NCBI GenBank assembly: GCA_002498375.1
Contig: DAHC01000011.1
Span: 61,649-125,648 of the forward strand
Length of the DNA: 64,000 nt
Reading direction: 5' to 3'
DNA from: Methanocorpusculum sp. UBA424
GTDB taxonomy: Archaea > Halobacteriota > Methanomicrobia > Methanomicrobiales > Methanocorpusculaceae
This document shows positions 16,692 through 26,137 of this stretch, in pieces. Below the pieces are notes generated by a model. It did not search any database and was not told the DNA's origin. It saw only the letters and a program-made list of their open reading frames with translations. The translations under genes were made by a program, and so were the position numbers. The stretch's first letter is position 1, and every line of letters starts with the position of its first letter.

Positions 16692-17420
16692 ATGCTTGAG
16701 ATCGAAAACCTGCATGTGGAAGTTGGCGGACGTGAAGTTCTGCACGGCATATCATTAACCGTGCCTGATGGACAGACCCATGTCCTCCTTGGCCCGAACG
16801 GGTCAGGAAAAACCACCCTTCTACGTACGATAATGGGCTTTGCTTCTTCCAAAGTAACCTCCGGTAAAATAATCTTCAATGGTGTTGACGTTACGCATAA
16901 ACCGGTTCACGAACGTGCAAAACTCGGAATGGGTATTATGTTTCAGCGTCCGCCCACAATATCCGGTCTGAAACTCGGCAAGTTCATCACTGCGACAAAT
17001 AAAATCGATGAGGCACGCATTCCCCAAATCATTGAAAAACTGCACATGACCAAATTCCTTGACCGAGATGTCAACGCAGGATTCTCCGGAGGGGAGATCA
17101 AACGCAGCGAGATCCTTCAGCTTACTGTCCAGAATCCTTCATTTGTGATGCTGGACGAACCGGAGAGCGGGGTCGATGTGGAAAATATGGCACTCCTTGG
17201 AAATGCCGCGGCCTCTCTTCTGGAAAAGGAGATCCACATGAAGAGTCGGACAAAATCAGGACTTATCATCACGCACACCGGATATATCCTTGATTATCTT
17301 GAGGCCGATCTCGGTTATGTATTGATCGATGGATCTTTGCAGTGCAGCGGAAACCCGCGTGAAATTCTCAAAAGTGTGAAAACATCAGGATATAAGGACT
17401 GTATAGCATGCCGGAAATGA
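16692..17420 (+). CDS. sufC: SufC-like Fe-S assembly ATPase
   Basis: 242-residue ABC ATPase of the SufC type. It has Walker A LLGPNGSGKTTLL, signature NAGFSGGEIKRSE (the SGGE form typical of SufC) and Walker B FVMLDEPESGVD. It powers the SufB-type scaffold encoded next, whose start it overlaps by 13 bases. Together they form the minimal two-gene SUF/SMS system that methanogens use for Fe-S cluster assembly, without SufD, SufE or SufS. The start ATG at 16692 (MLEIENLHVEVGG) fits the family length. A promoter should lie in the AT-rich DNA around 16600-16660. Confidence 0.93.
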   Translation: MLEIENLHVEVGGREVLHGISLTVPDGQTHVLLGPNGSGKTTLLRTIMGFASSKVTSGKIIFNGVDVTHKPVHERAKLGMGIMFQRPPTISGLKLGKFITATNKIDEARIPQIIEKLHMTKFLDRDVNAGFSGGEIKRSEILQLTVQNPSFVMLDEPESGVDVENMALLGNAAASLLEKEIHMKSRTKSGLIITHTGYILDYLEADLGYVLIDGSLQCSGNPREILKSVKTSGYKDCIACRK

Positions 17421-18517
17421 ATGGATTCTCGGGGATCAGCCCCGAAGATAAAGAACGCCTTGCCTTGACCGGGATCAATACCGATTCCATGGAAGGACGC
17501 GCAGGAAGTTTCCTCCTCGTAAATGATCACATCCTTCACGCCGGTTCCCAGACGGAAGGCGTTGAAGTGCTCATGATCGAAAAAGCACTCGAAAAATACG
17601 AGTGGCTCAAGGATTACTGCTGGAAGATCGTCCCGGCAGACAAAGATCAGTACACAAAATACGTCGCAGACCACCCCCAGAGAGGATATGTCATCATCGC
17701 CCACAAAGGAGCGAAAACCACCTTCCCTCTCCAGAGCTGTATGTTTATGCAGGGAGACACGATCCAGACGGTCCACAACATCGTCATTGCTGAAGAAGGG
17801 GCCGAGGTCCATCTGATCGCAGGATGCGCAAGCTCTCTGAAAACAAAAGAAGGGGCACACTACGGGATCAATGAGATCTATGTCGGGAAAAATGCCAAAG
17901 TCACCTCGACGATGATCCATACCTGGGGCGAAGAGATCGAAGTCTTCCCGCGTACGGCGACCGTCGTCGAAGAGGGAGGAACGTTCCTTTCCAATTATGT
18001 CTGTATGCGCCCGACGAAAATGGTACAGATGTATCCGACCGCTTATCTCAAAGGCGAGGGTGCAGTCGCCCGCTTTTCGAGCGTGATCGTCGCCGGAACC
18101 GGTTCGCATATCGATGCCGGATCAAGAGCGATTCTTCAGGCACCGAATACCAGCGCCGAGCTGATCACCCGCGCCATCACAAACGGCGGGACGATCATAT
18201 CCAGAGGTGCCATCGTTGCCGAAGTCCCGCAGACGAAAGGGCACATCGAATGCCGCGGCCTGATCCTAAAAGACGGCGTAATGCACGCGATCCCTGAGAT
18301 CGACGGACGCGTTGTCGACATCGAATTATCCCATGAGGCGGCTGTCGGAAAGATCGCCAGAGATGAGATCGAATATCTTATGGCACGCGGACTTTCTGAA
18401 GAGGAAGCTACTGCCACCATTATCCGCGGATTCTTGGATGTCAGGATCGAAGGTCTGCCGGATGTCCTCCAGAAGCAGATCGAGAATGCAATCGATTCGG
18501 CCGACCACGGATTTTAG
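17408..18517 (+). CDS. sufB: SufB/SufD-like Fe-S assembly scaffold
   Basis: 369 residues, the short archaeal form of the SufB/SufD beta-helix scaffold. Features are the CASSLKTKEGAHYGINEI-like core region, THTWGEE-type segment MIHTWGEEIEVF and the C-terminal helical SHEAAVGKIARDEIEYLMAR with GLSEEEATATIIRGF. It receives sulfur and iron to build clusters with the SufC ATPase. The gene overlaps sufC and is followed at once (no spacer) by the cyclase gene, so at least three genes share a message. The archaeal copy probably forms homodimers, serving as both B and D subunits; that is family knowledge, not visible here. Confidence 0.92.
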   Translation: MPEMNGFSGISPEDKERLALTGINTDSMEGRAGSFLLVNDHILHAGSQTEGVEVLMIEKALEKYEWLKDYCWKIVPADKDQYTKYVADHPQRGYVIIAHKGAKTTFPLQSCMFMQGDTIQTVHNIVIAEEGAEVHLIAGCASSLKTKEGAHYGINEIYVGKNAKVTSTMIHTWGEEIEVFPRTATVVEEGGTFLSNYVCMRPTKMVQMYPTAYLKGEGAVARFSSVIVAGTGSHIDAGSRAILQAPNTSAELITRAITNGGTIISRGAIVAEVPQTKGHIECRGLILKDGVMHAIPEIDGRVVDIELSHEAAVGKIARDEIEYLMARGLSEEEATATIIRGFLDVRIEGLPDVLQKQIENAIDSADHGF

Positions 18518-19042
18518 ATGAAGATCCATGATGTGAGTGTCGGCCTGCATCCCGGGATGTATGTGTATCCCGGGGATCCTGAGTTTCATTTGACCCGGAT
18601 ACAAATGGGAGATGCCTTCATCTCATCCCTCTCCCTTGGAACGCATACCGGCACCCACATCGATGCCCCCGCACATTATTTTGAAAATGGAAATCCCGTT
18701 GACACACTGGATTTGGATAATCTGATCACGTCTGCCGAGGTCGTGACCTCGCCCCTGATGCCTGAAAAAAACTGTAAGGCGGTTCTTTTCAAAAATGCCG
18801 TCCCGTTGTCTTTGGAGACGGCAAAACACCTTCTTCTTGCCGGCATCAAAACAATTGGCTGCGACACTCCGTCCATAGGAGATGATGATGTCCATCGTTT
18901 TTTGCTGGAAAACGGCATTATCATCATTGAGCTGCTGAATCTTTCGAATATTTTGGATGGGGTGTATCGGATGGCAGCCCTGCCGCTGAAAATTGAGGGG
19001 GCGGATGCTTCGCCTGCAAGAGTTGTATTAGTTGAGGATTGA
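18518..19042 (+). CDS. Cyclase family (KynB/arylformamidase-like) hydrolase
   Basis: 174 residues with the family motif HTGTHIDAPAHYF at about 42-54, whose His and Asp bind the metal, and YPGDPEF near the N-terminus. Members include kynurenine formamidase and isatin hydrolase, but in an anaerobic methanogen lacking that pathway the substrate is unclear. It starts directly after the sufB stop (TAG ATG) and its stop lies beside the start of the next gene, so the suf operon probably continues through it. No fusion or truncation is seen. Confidence 0.87.
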   Translation: MKIHDVSVGLHPGMYVYPGDPEFHLTRIQMGDAFISSLSLGTHTGTHIDAPAHYFENGNPVDTLDLDNLITSAEVVTSPLMPEKNCKAVLFKNAVPLSLETAKHLLLAGIKTIGCDTPSIGDDDVHRFLLENGIIIIELLNLSNILDGVYRMAALPLKIEGADASPARVVLVED

Positions 19043-19044
19043 GT

Positions 19045-19635
19045 ATGATACTACATGATGCTGTAAAAAAACTTCATGACGTTGCCAATGGAATGGGTAC
19101 CGAAGACGGGGACCTTGTGTATATAAGCAAACCTGAAAACCACATCTGTCAGTTCTGTTCGGGCAGTTGTCTTCAGGTGTGTTTTGGAGGAAGGGTCGCC
19201 GAGATTGCATCGACCGAACCTTTCTGCGCAAAGATGCGCCTTGAAAATCTCTATGATGCACCGCTGAAATCTCCGAAAACAAAAGCCGCCGCTGCTGGAG
19301 CTTTGACGGCGGTCGCAGGTTTTCTGATGCTTGTTCGAAAACTCGGCCCCTGCCCGACGGTAAACTATGAGGACTGCCTCGAAGAACTGACGACGTCTCT
19401 CTCCGGAAAAAATGTTTACATTCTTGGCCGCGACATTCCGGGAATAAAACAGGTCTTACTTCTGGAAGATGCCGACGTGGTTCTCGTGACCGGCGATGCA
19501 CTTTTGAGTGACGATCTTCTCGCAGAAATCGATGAAGCGATCCTTCTGGAAAAAGAGCTTTTATTTCTCGGTCCTTCATGTGCCGGCGTTGCCGCTCTTC
19601 TTGGGAAAAAGTCCTGGTGTCCCTATGGGACCTAA
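19045..19635 (+). CDS. Hypothetical protein with N-terminal Cys cluster and Rossmann-like C-terminal half
   Basis: 196 residues from ATG 19045; a TTG six bases earlier is also in frame. The N-terminal half has CQFCSGSCLQVC (about 35-46) and a further Cys in TEPFCAK. A hydrophobic Ala-rich stretch (about 84-105) follows. The C-terminal half looks Rossmann-like, with NVYILGRDIPG, a strand DADVVLVTGDALL and LLFLGPSCAGVAALL. That half recalls the DUF364-type heavy-metal chelation fold, but I cannot confirm membership. Four closely spaced cysteines next to the SUF genes make an Fe-S or metal site plausible. It is the last gene of the suf-cyclase run. Confidence 0.65.
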   Translation: MILHDAVKKLHDVANGMGTEDGDLVYISKPENHICQFCSGSCLQVCFGGRVAEIASTEPFCAKMRLENLYDAPLKSPKTKAAAAGALTAVAGFLMLVRKLGPCPTVNYEDCLEELTTSLSGKNVYILGRDIPGIKQVLLLEDADVVLVTGDALLSDDLLAEIDEAILLEKELLFLGPSCAGVAALLGKKSWCPYGT

Positions 19636-19671
19636 TAATTTAACTCCATTCAGCACATAAAATACTTCACT

Positions 19672-20931
19672 ATGCTTTTTGGTTCGTCCGGTATCAGACA
19701 ATTGTTTGATCAGCGCCTACTTTCTCTTGCACCTATCGTTGGGGCGGCAGTTGCAAAAAATGCAAAACATGTTGTTCTTGGAACAGATTCACGAACCAGC
19801 AGGGATGTTCTGGCACACGCGGTGATTTCTGGGTTGATCAGCGGCGGAGCGGACGTTGTCTACGGCGGGATATGTCCCACGCCGACCGTTGCCTTCGGCG
19901 CCGGGTTTGCGGATGCGGGAGTTATGATTACGGCTTCGCATAATCCCGAACCCTATAACGGCATCAAACTCTTCCGGTCCGACGGCTCGTCCTACACCCT
20001 TGCTCAGCAAAAAGAGATTGAAGAGGAAGTAGACCGCCCGGTCTGGAGCTCTTGGGATGAGCAGGGTTCCGTTACGGATGCTGATCTTATTACGCCGCAT
20101 AAAGAAGCGATCCTTACCTCAGTTTGTATTCCGGAAAACCTGACAGTGGTCGTGGACTGCGGGAACGGAGCCGGTGGACAGATCACGCCGAAACTCTTTG
20201 AAGAGTCAGGAGCAGCAGTTATACCGGTGAACTGTGATCCTTCGGGAAAGTTTGCCCGACCGTCCGAACCGCTGGAAAAAAATCTTCTGCACATCCCGAA
20301 ACTGATGAAAAAAATCAATGCCGACTGTGCCGTCGTAAATGACGGAGATGCTGATCGGATGATGGCATTCGACAACCGCGGACGCTACGTCGACGGGGAC
20401 CATCTTCTTATGCTTTTTGCAAAATATCTGGATGCGAAACAGGTCGTGACCACTGTTGACGCTTCTATGGCGATCGAAGAGATCGCCGAGGTCAGAAGAA
20501 CGCCGGTCGGCGACAGTTTTGTTTCAGAGGAACTCATTTCGTGGGGGACGTTCGGCGGCGAGCCGTCGGGAAGCTGGATTTTCCCGAAACATTCTCTTTG
20601 CCCCGACGGACCCTATGCAGCGGCACTTTTTGCTGAGATCTCAGGGGAATGGGATGTGGCAGAGGAACTTGATTCGATGCCGAGATATACCATTCTCCGC
20701 GATTCTTTGGAGACAAAGAATGCAAAAGACATCCTCTCCGGACTTGGCGCGGACAAACCGACAGACGGCATTCGAATATCCGAAGAAAACGGATGGTGCC
20801 TGATCCGTGCAAGCGGGACCGAGCCGAAGATCCGCTGTACAGCAGAAGGAAAAACAAAAGACGATGCAAAACGGATGCTGGAATCAGGTATGAACAAAAT
20901 CCGTGATGCTATTCGCCAGATCAAGGAGTAA
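19672..20931 (+). CDS. glmM: Phosphoglucosamine mutase (archaeal GlmM type)
   Basis: 419-residue alpha-D-phosphohexomutase. The phosphoserine loop is TASHNPEPYNG with Ser89, the metal loop is NDGDADRMM, the sugar loop is GGEPSGSW and the phosphate-binding loop is RASGTEPKIR near the C-terminus. In the context of two nucleotidyltransferases and GlmS directly downstream, conversion of glucosamine-6-phosphate to glucosamine-1-phosphate is the likely job, feeding UDP-GlcNAc for glycoprotein synthesis. It starts a four-gene operon with gaps of one to three bases. Phosphomannomutase activity is an alternative that sequence alone cannot exclude. Confidence 0.88.
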   Translation: MLFGSSGIRQLFDQRLLSLAPIVGAAVAKNAKHVVLGTDSRTSRDVLAHAVISGLISGGADVVYGGICPTPTVAFGAGFADAGVMITASHNPEPYNGIKLFRSDGSSYTLAQQKEIEEEVDRPVWSSWDEQGSVTDADLITPHKEAILTSVCIPENLTVVVDCGNGAGGQITPKLFEESGAAVIPVNCDPSGKFARPSEPLEKNLLHIPKLMKKINADCAVVNDGDADRMMAFDNRGRYVDGDHLLMLFAKYLDAKQVVTTVDASMAIEEIAEVRRTPVGDSFVSEELISWGTFGGEPSGSWIFPKHSLCPDGPYAAALFAEISGEWDVAEELDSMPRYTILRDSLETKNAKDILSGLGADKPTDGIRISEENGWCLIRASGTEPKIRCTAEGKTKDDAKRMLESGMNKIRDAIRQIKE

Positions 20932-20934
20932 TAT

Positions 20935-22134
20935 ATGCAGTGTGTAATTCTCGCCGCAGGTGAAGGGTCCCGTATGCGTCCCCTCACGACGTCCCGCCCG
21001 AAGGTCATGCTGCCTTTGGCCGGAAAACCGATGCTTGAACATCTTATTCAAAATGTGCGTGATGCCGGCATCACAGAGATTTACCTTGTTGTCGGCTACC
21101 ATGAAGAGGCGATCCGGACCTGGTTTGGTGACGGAGCTGCATTCGATGTCTTGATACAGTATGTGGTTCAGCGAAAACAGCTGGGAACGGCAGATGCTTT
21201 ACGCTCCGTCGAACCGTTCATCCATGACACATTTCTGATGCTGAACGGCGATATGATTCTCGAAAGATCCGACCTGGAAAAGATCATCAGTCTTCCATGT
21301 CCGGTTATGGCCACCTCGACGACGACACACCCGGAAAGCTTCGGCGTGGTGACGGTAGAAGGCGAAACGATCACCTCTCTGGAAGAAAAATCCCTCCACC
21401 CGAAATCAAACATCATCAATGCCGGCGCCTACCTCTTTGATGCCGGGATCTTTTCCATCCTGAAAAAGATCGCGCCTTCTTCCCGGGGAGAATACGAACT
21501 CACCGATGCGTTGACCGATTATATCAGTGAAAGAACGCTGAAGGCGTATCCCTTATCTGTATGGATGGATGTCGGCTACCCCTGGGACATGCTGACGGCA
21601 AACGAACATCTCCTTTTGGATCTGACCGGAGAAAAAGAGGGGACGATCGAGGAAAATGTGATCGTCAAAGGTCAGCTGATCCTTGGAAAGGGTTCCGTCA
21701 TCAAATCCGGAACATACATCGAAGGTCCCTGTATTATCGGCGAGAACACCGTTGTCGGGCCCAACGCATATCTGCGGCCCGGAACGACGATCGGAAACAA
21801 CTGTCATATCGGTCATGCGGTCGAAATAAAAAACTCCATCATCTTTGATGATACAAAGATCCCGCATTACAATTACATTGGCGACAGTGTGATCGGAAGC
21901 AGATGTAACTTCGGCGCCGGAACAAAGATCGCCAATCTTCGTCACGATCACGGAGTGGTAAAAGTGGGCGGGATGTCCACCGGGCGAAAGAAGTTCGGCG
22001 CCGTTATCGGAGATGATGTCCTGTTTGGGATCAACTGTTCCATAAATACCGGATCCTCGATCGGCAGCGGAACAAAAGTCGCACCCCACACCCTGGTCAA
22101 AGGAACGATCGAAAACAACACGGAGGTGAGGTAA
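20935..22134 (+). CDS. glmU: Bifunctional GlmU-like sugar-1-phosphate nucleotidyl-/acetyltransferase, copy 1
   Basis: 399 residues. The N-terminal nucleotidyltransferase has LAAGEGSRMRPLTTSRPK at 6-23 and LGTADALRS later. From about residue 245 a left-handed beta-helix of hexapeptide repeats follows (IIGENTVVGPN, TIGNNCHIGHAVEIKNS). Archaeal enzymes of this layout make UDP-GlcNAc from glucosamine-1-phosphate by acetylation and uridylation. The gene lies between glmM and a second similar gene at 22136, with a one-base gap to it. It keeps the segment NYIGDSVIGSRCNFGAGTKIANLRHD-like acetyltransferase region (split), which the second copy has in altered form, so this copy is the better GlmU candidate. 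Confidence 0.87.
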   Translation: MQCVILAAGEGSRMRPLTTSRPKVMLPLAGKPMLEHLIQNVRDAGITEIYLVVGYHEEAIRTWFGDGAAFDVLIQYVVQRKQLGTADALRSVEPFIHDTFLMLNGDMILERSDLEKIISLPCPVMATSTTTHPESFGVVTVEGETITSLEEKSLHPKSNIINAGAYLFDAGIFSILKKIAPSSRGEYELTDALTDYISERTLKAYPLSVWMDVGYPWDMLTANEHLLLDLTGEKEGTIEENVIVKGQLILGKGSVIKSGTYIEGPCIIGENTVVGPNAYLRPGTTIGNNCHIGHAVEIKNSIIFDDTKIPHYNYIGDSVIGSRCNFGAGTKIANLRHDHGVVKVGGMSTGRKKFGAVIGDDVLFGINCSINTGSSIGSGTKVAPHTLVKGTIENNTEVR

Positions 22135-22135
22135 G

Positions 22136-23260
22136 ATGCCGGAGATACAGGCGGTCATCCTTGCTGCCGGAGAAGGAACACGGCTTCGCCCGCTGACAAA
22201 AAATCGGCCGAAGGTCATGCTCCCGGTCGCAAACCGGCCCATTCTCGAACATGTCCTCAACTCGGTCGTTGCCGCAGGCATTCGTGATATCACCGTAGTT
22301 GTCGGATACAAAAAGGAACAGGTGATGGCGTTCCTGAACACCTATCCGATCCCCGTGAACGTGGTCGTCCAGGAAAAACAGCTGGGAACAGCGCATGCCC
22401 TTTCCATGGCAAAGGAGTATGTGCATACAAAAACCCTCGTGCTTGCCGGAGACAACTACGTCGATGCGGAATCTCTGCGGGCCATAATGGATAAAGAAAA
22501 TGCCCTGCTTGTCGCACCTCACCCATCGCCCGGAAACTTCGGCGTGATCTCCAGAGATGACGGAAAACTGACAGGAATCGTGGAAAAACCGGCAGGTGTT
22601 GAACCGGGTTCGCTGGTCAGCTGCGGGATTTATATCTTCACGCAGGAATTTATTCTGAAGATCCGGGAGAATACGATACCCGAGTCCCTGCAGAACCGGA
22701 TGAACGAAGGGATGCGGATCTCCGTCGTCACAGCAAAAGACTGGCAGGATGCGATCTATCCGAAAGATCTGCTTGCAGTAAACAAACACCTGCTCAAAGA
22801 TCTGAAAGGATACATTTCCGGCAGTATCGACAAAAGCGTCACGATACAGGGACGTGCAGCCGCCGGCAGAAAAACCAGCATCGGGCCGGGGACCGTACTT
22901 CTCGGGCCGGTGATGATCGGAGAGGGGAGCGTGATCGGCCCTCATGTATGCATCGGCCCAAACACGTCCATCGGTTCCCGCGTCACGATCGAACCCTTCA
23001 CCTACATTGAAAACAGCATCATCATGAACGACTGCAGGATCGGCTCCCACTCCCGGATCGTCGATACGATCCTGGGAGAAGGATGTCTCTGCATGAATCA
23101 TCTCTCCACCGTCTCGGAGCCCTTCGGCGCAGTCTGCGGCGACCGGGCGACGATCGGACCGTTCACTGTCATCAAAGGAGGAGTGATCGGAAACGATGTC
23201 ACCATCCAGGGCGGAAAGACGCTGGAAAAAGAGATCCCCGACAACAGCATGGTGATCTGA
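22136..23260 (+). CDS. Second GlmU-like nucleotidyltransferase with beta-helix
   Basis: 374 residues with the same layout as its upstream neighbour. The N-terminal motif is LAAGEGTRLRPLTKNRPK and the middle has KQLGTAHALSMA. The C-terminal part from about 230 is a hexapeptide beta-helix (TSIGPGTVLLGPVMIG and later HVCIGPNTSIGSRV). It is probably a glucosamine-1-phosphate or glucose-1-phosphate uridylyl-/thymidylyltransferase. The acetyltransferase end differs from copy 1, so the pair may divide uridylation and acetylation, or serve different sugars. It starts one base after the copy 1 stop and ends one base before glmS. Confidence 0.83.
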   Translation: MPEIQAVILAAGEGTRLRPLTKNRPKVMLPVANRPILEHVLNSVVAAGIRDITVVVGYKKEQVMAFLNTYPIPVNVVVQEKQLGTAHALSMAKEYVHTKTLVLAGDNYVDAESLRAIMDKENALLVAPHPSPGNFGVISRDDGKLTGIVEKPAGVEPGSLVSCGIYIFTQEFILKIRENTIPESLQNRMNEGMRISVVTAKDWQDAIYPKDLLAVNKHLLKDLKGYISGSIDKSVTIQGRAAAGRKTSIGPGTVLLGPVMIGEGSVIGPHVCIGPNTSIGSRVTIEPFTYIENSIIMNDCRIGSHSRIVDTILGEGCLCMNHLSTVSEPFGAVCGDRATIGPFTVIKGGVIGNDVTIQGGKTLEKEIPDNSMVI

Positions 23261-23261
23261 G

Positions 23262-25004
23262 ATGTGCGGGATCGTCGGCTACATCGGATACCGTCAGGCA
23301 GGTCCTGTCTGCACAAGCGGCCTTCTTAGTCTGGAATACCGGGGCTATGACTCATTTGGCATTGCAACGCTTTCTCCCGCGCTGTCACTCTGCAAACATC
23401 TCGGCAAGATCTCAGACGCCAAAACATCTGCAAACCATCTGGTAGGCCAGATCGGGATAGGACATACCCGCTGGGCAACCCACGGAGTTCCAAGCGAGAT
23501 AAACGCCCACCCGCATGTCGATTCGAACAAAAAGATCGCCGTGGTCCATAACGGGATCATTGAAAACTATGCGGAACTGAAACGCGGACTGGAAGAACGG
23601 GGGGTCGTTTTTGCATCCCAGACCGACACCGAGGTCATTCCTCATCTGATCGCAGAAAAGTATACAGGAGACCTTTTAGCCGCAGTAACGGCTATCCTGC
23701 CAATCCTCAAGGGCTCCTATGCTCTTTTGATACTCGCCGAGGACAACGAGACGCTCGTTGCTGCCAGAAAAGGCAGCCCTCTTGTGCTCGGTCTTGGAGA
23801 TAAGGAGTATATCCTTGGATCAGATGCGCTTCCTCTTCTGGAGTATACCAAAAAAGCAGTGTATTTCGAGGACGGGGATGCGGCAGTGATCAGAAAAGAC
23901 GGATACGAAATCTATAATGCCGGCGCGCCCGTCTCACGTCCGGTAACGGAGATTGAATGGAGTGCTGACGTCGCCAGAAAGGGAGGATTTCAGCATTACA
24001 TGCTCAAGGAGATTTATGAACAGCCGGACGCTTTTGCAAACACCCTCTCGGTAGTAAAACGCTGCAATGAATTCATCGATCAGATCAGAAACGCACATTC
24101 CGTAACGGTCGTCGCATGCGGGACCTCGGCAAATGCTTCCATGGTCTTTTCCTATCTGATGGAACGCGTATGTCATATCCCAACACGAGTGGTGCTCGGA
24201 TCCGAGTTCAAGTACTTTCCAACGCCGGGAACCGATCTGGTGATCGGGGTTTCCCAGTCCGGCGAGACGGCAGACACGATAGCAGCGCTCAAACTTGCCA
24301 AAAATCTCGGGGCCCGGACGCTGGCAGTAACAAATGTTCTTGGAAGCTCCATAACACGCGTCGCCTCCTTGGTTCTTTATACCAGGGCAGGTCCTGAGAT
24401 CAGTGTTGCCGCAACCAAATCCTTCATCTCCCAGGTCGCGGCATTTATGCAGATCACAAATCTCCTCTCCGATCACCAGATCGAATTTGAGCTTGCAGAG
24501 ATCAGACGGTATCTTCCCGAGGTCCTTAACATGGATCTCTCAAAAGCGGTCGAACTTTGTACGGCGGCGGACACGCTGCTGTATATCGGGAGAGGTATGT
24601 TTTATCCGGTTGCAATGGAAGGAGCGCTCAAGATGAAAGAGATCTCCTACATCCATGCGGAAGGATATGCTGCGGGAGAACTGAAACACGGGCCGTTTGC
24701 ACTGCTCTCTCCGCAAACACCGGTCATCGGGATGTGTTTTCCGGATGCCGTGTATCCGGTGATGATGTCGAATTTAAAAGAGATCAAGGCACGCAGTGCC
24801 CCCCTCATCGCTCTTGGAAGAAAAGATGATAAAGATCTTGACGAGGTGGCCGATGTCTGTATCTCTCTTCCTGCAGTTTCAGAGTACGGGGCAGTCGTTT
24901 TATCGTCGGTGATCCTGCAGCAGCTCGCATATCACACGGCAGTAGCTCTTGGAAGAGATGTCGATATGCCGAGGAATCTGGCAAAAAGCGTGACGGTCGA
25001 GTGA
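23262..25004 (+). CDS. glmS: Glutamine--fructose-6-phosphate aminotransferase
   Basis: 580 residues. The protein begins MCGIVGYIGYR, so Cys2 is the glutaminase nucleophile after methionine removal. The class II glutaminase domain covers about 1-215 (GHTRWATHG, HNGIIENY) and two SIS domains follow (VACGTSANAS, GVSQSGETADTIAAL). The C-terminal NLAKSVTVE matches the family end. It makes glucosamine-6-phosphate from fructose-6-phosphate and glutamine, the entry step for the three preceding genes. The order glmM, two NTases, glmS covers the whole UDP-GlcNAc route. The gene is convergent with the glycosyltransferase downstream, with two bases between the stops. Confidence 0.95.
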   Translation: MCGIVGYIGYRQAGPVCTSGLLSLEYRGYDSFGIATLSPALSLCKHLGKISDAKTSANHLVGQIGIGHTRWATHGVPSEINAHPHVDSNKKIAVVHNGIIENYAELKRGLEERGVVFASQTDTEVIPHLIAEKYTGDLLAAVTAILPILKGSYALLILAEDNETLVAARKGSPLVLGLGDKEYILGSDALPLLEYTKKAVYFEDGDAAVIRKDGYEIYNAGAPVSRPVTEIEWSADVARKGGFQHYMLKEIYEQPDAFANTLSVVKRCNEFIDQIRNAHSVTVVACGTSANASMVFSYLMERVCHIPTRVVLGSEFKYFPTPGTDLVIGVSQSGETADTIAALKLAKNLGARTLAVTNVLGSSITRVASLVLYTRAGPEISVAATKSFISQVAAFMQITNLLSDHQIEFELAEIRRYLPEVLNMDLSKAVELCTAADTLLYIGRGMFYPVAMEGALKMKEISYIHAEGYAAGELKHGPFALLSPQTPVIGMCFPDAVYPVMMSNLKEIKARSAPLIALGRKDDKDLDEVADVCISLPAVSEYGAVVLSSVILQQLAYHTAVALGRDVDMPRNLAKSVTVE

Positions 25005-25006
25005 GT

Positions 25007-26137
25007 CTACTCGCCCACTTTTTTTGAGGTGCTTTTCCAGATAACTGCATTATTCTTTCTTGAGTAGAGGCCGGCGAGAAGATAAAACTGATTCGTGACA
25101 AAAGCAGTCATCAGGTTTCCTTTTTTGATGACGCTGAACAAGAGAAAAGCGGCAGCGAGCAGAAGAAAGAGGATCGGTACATTGAGGATCAATCCGATCG
25201 AAAAGAGTATGCCGCCAATCAGAAGCATCGTCGGGGTAATCACATACATCCAGAGTCGAAGAGGATAAAAGATCCGACAGAAAGGACGATCTACTTTCAT
25301 CAGATCGCGGTTGGCAAGCGTCGTCTGGATGAGCCCTTTGGCTCTGCGCACTTTTTGGGTGTACTGTTTTTTGAGATTTTCTGGGAGTTCCTCATAGATC
25401 GCAGCGCGTGTTTCATAAAATGTCCGGTACCCTTTTCGTATAGCTTCATAGGCAAGGTTTGCATCATCTGCACCGCTCGTTTCATTCACCCCTCCGACAA
25501 TACTTTTTCTCAGGATCAAGAGACAGCCGTTAAATGCCGGTGTGGCATCATACGCAGATTCCCATTCAGCCATTCGACCAAAATAGGATCGATACGTTTT
25601 TTCCATAGAGGTGACACGGTCAGCTCCGGGATTTGGCTGGAGATCGCCGGTTCCTGCGGCAAATCGATCATCTGCCAGTATCCTCGAAACGAGATGTTCA
25701 ACACTATTATTATCCCATAGTAAATCCGCATCCGTTGCGACGACCAGTTCGTTTGAGGTAAGACCAATACCGGTATTGAGCGAGGTGTTTTTCCCGGATC
25801 TCTGTTCGTTGACATGTATTTTCCAGGAAAAGTCGACATTGGCCAGTTCACTTCGTGCGACCTCTTCGGTTTTATCGTCCGAACAGTCGATAACTAAAAC
25901 CACCTCTGTCAGTTCATCCGGATACGTGCTGGAAGAGATGCTTTGGATTTTTCTCGCGATGGTTCTTTCTTCATTGTAGGCACAAATCACAATAGAGATA
26001 GCCGGAAGAGTCTTTTGGGTGTCTGGCTCCATTTCGACGGGTTTTTTTCCGAAGGTCACGCCGAATAAATATATTATGTAGGGGATGACTGCAAGAAGTA
26101 TGATTCCTGCCCCAATTAAAAGGAGATACAGAAACAT
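25007..26137 (-). CDS. Membrane-anchored family 2 glycosyltransferase
   Basis: 376 residues. One N-terminal membrane helix (about 1-28) precedes a GT-A domain: ISIVICAYNEERTIARKI, VVLVIDCSDDKTEE, ATDADLLWDN (the D-x-D site) and ETSGADDANLAYEAI. Two or more hydrophobic segments close the protein (about 285-355). In the acceptor region QKVRRAKGL replaces the usual Q-x-x-R-W. It probably moves a sugar onto a lipid carrier or polysaccharide at the membrane. Its position, divergent from aglB and beside the UDP-GlcNAc operon, suggests a role in N-glycan assembly, which is inference. Confidence 0.85.
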   Translation of the reverse strand: MFLYLLLIGAGIILLAVIPYIIYLFGVTFGKKPVEMEPDTQKTLPAISIVICAYNEERTIARKIQSISSSTYPDELTEVVLVIDCSDDKTEEVARSELANVDFSWKIHVNEQRSGKNTSLNTGIGLTSNELVVATDADLLWDNNSVEHLVSRILADDRFAAGTGDLQPNPGADRVTSMEKTYRSYFGRMAEWESAYDATPAFNGCLLILRKSIVGGVNETSGADDANLAYEAIRKGYRTFYETRAAIYEELPENLKKQYTQKVRRAKGLIQTTLANRDLMKVDRPFCRIFYPLRLWMYVITPTMLLIGGILFSIGLILNVPILFLLLAAAFLLFSVIKKGNLMTAFVTNQFYLLAGLYSRKNNAVIWKSTSKKVGE

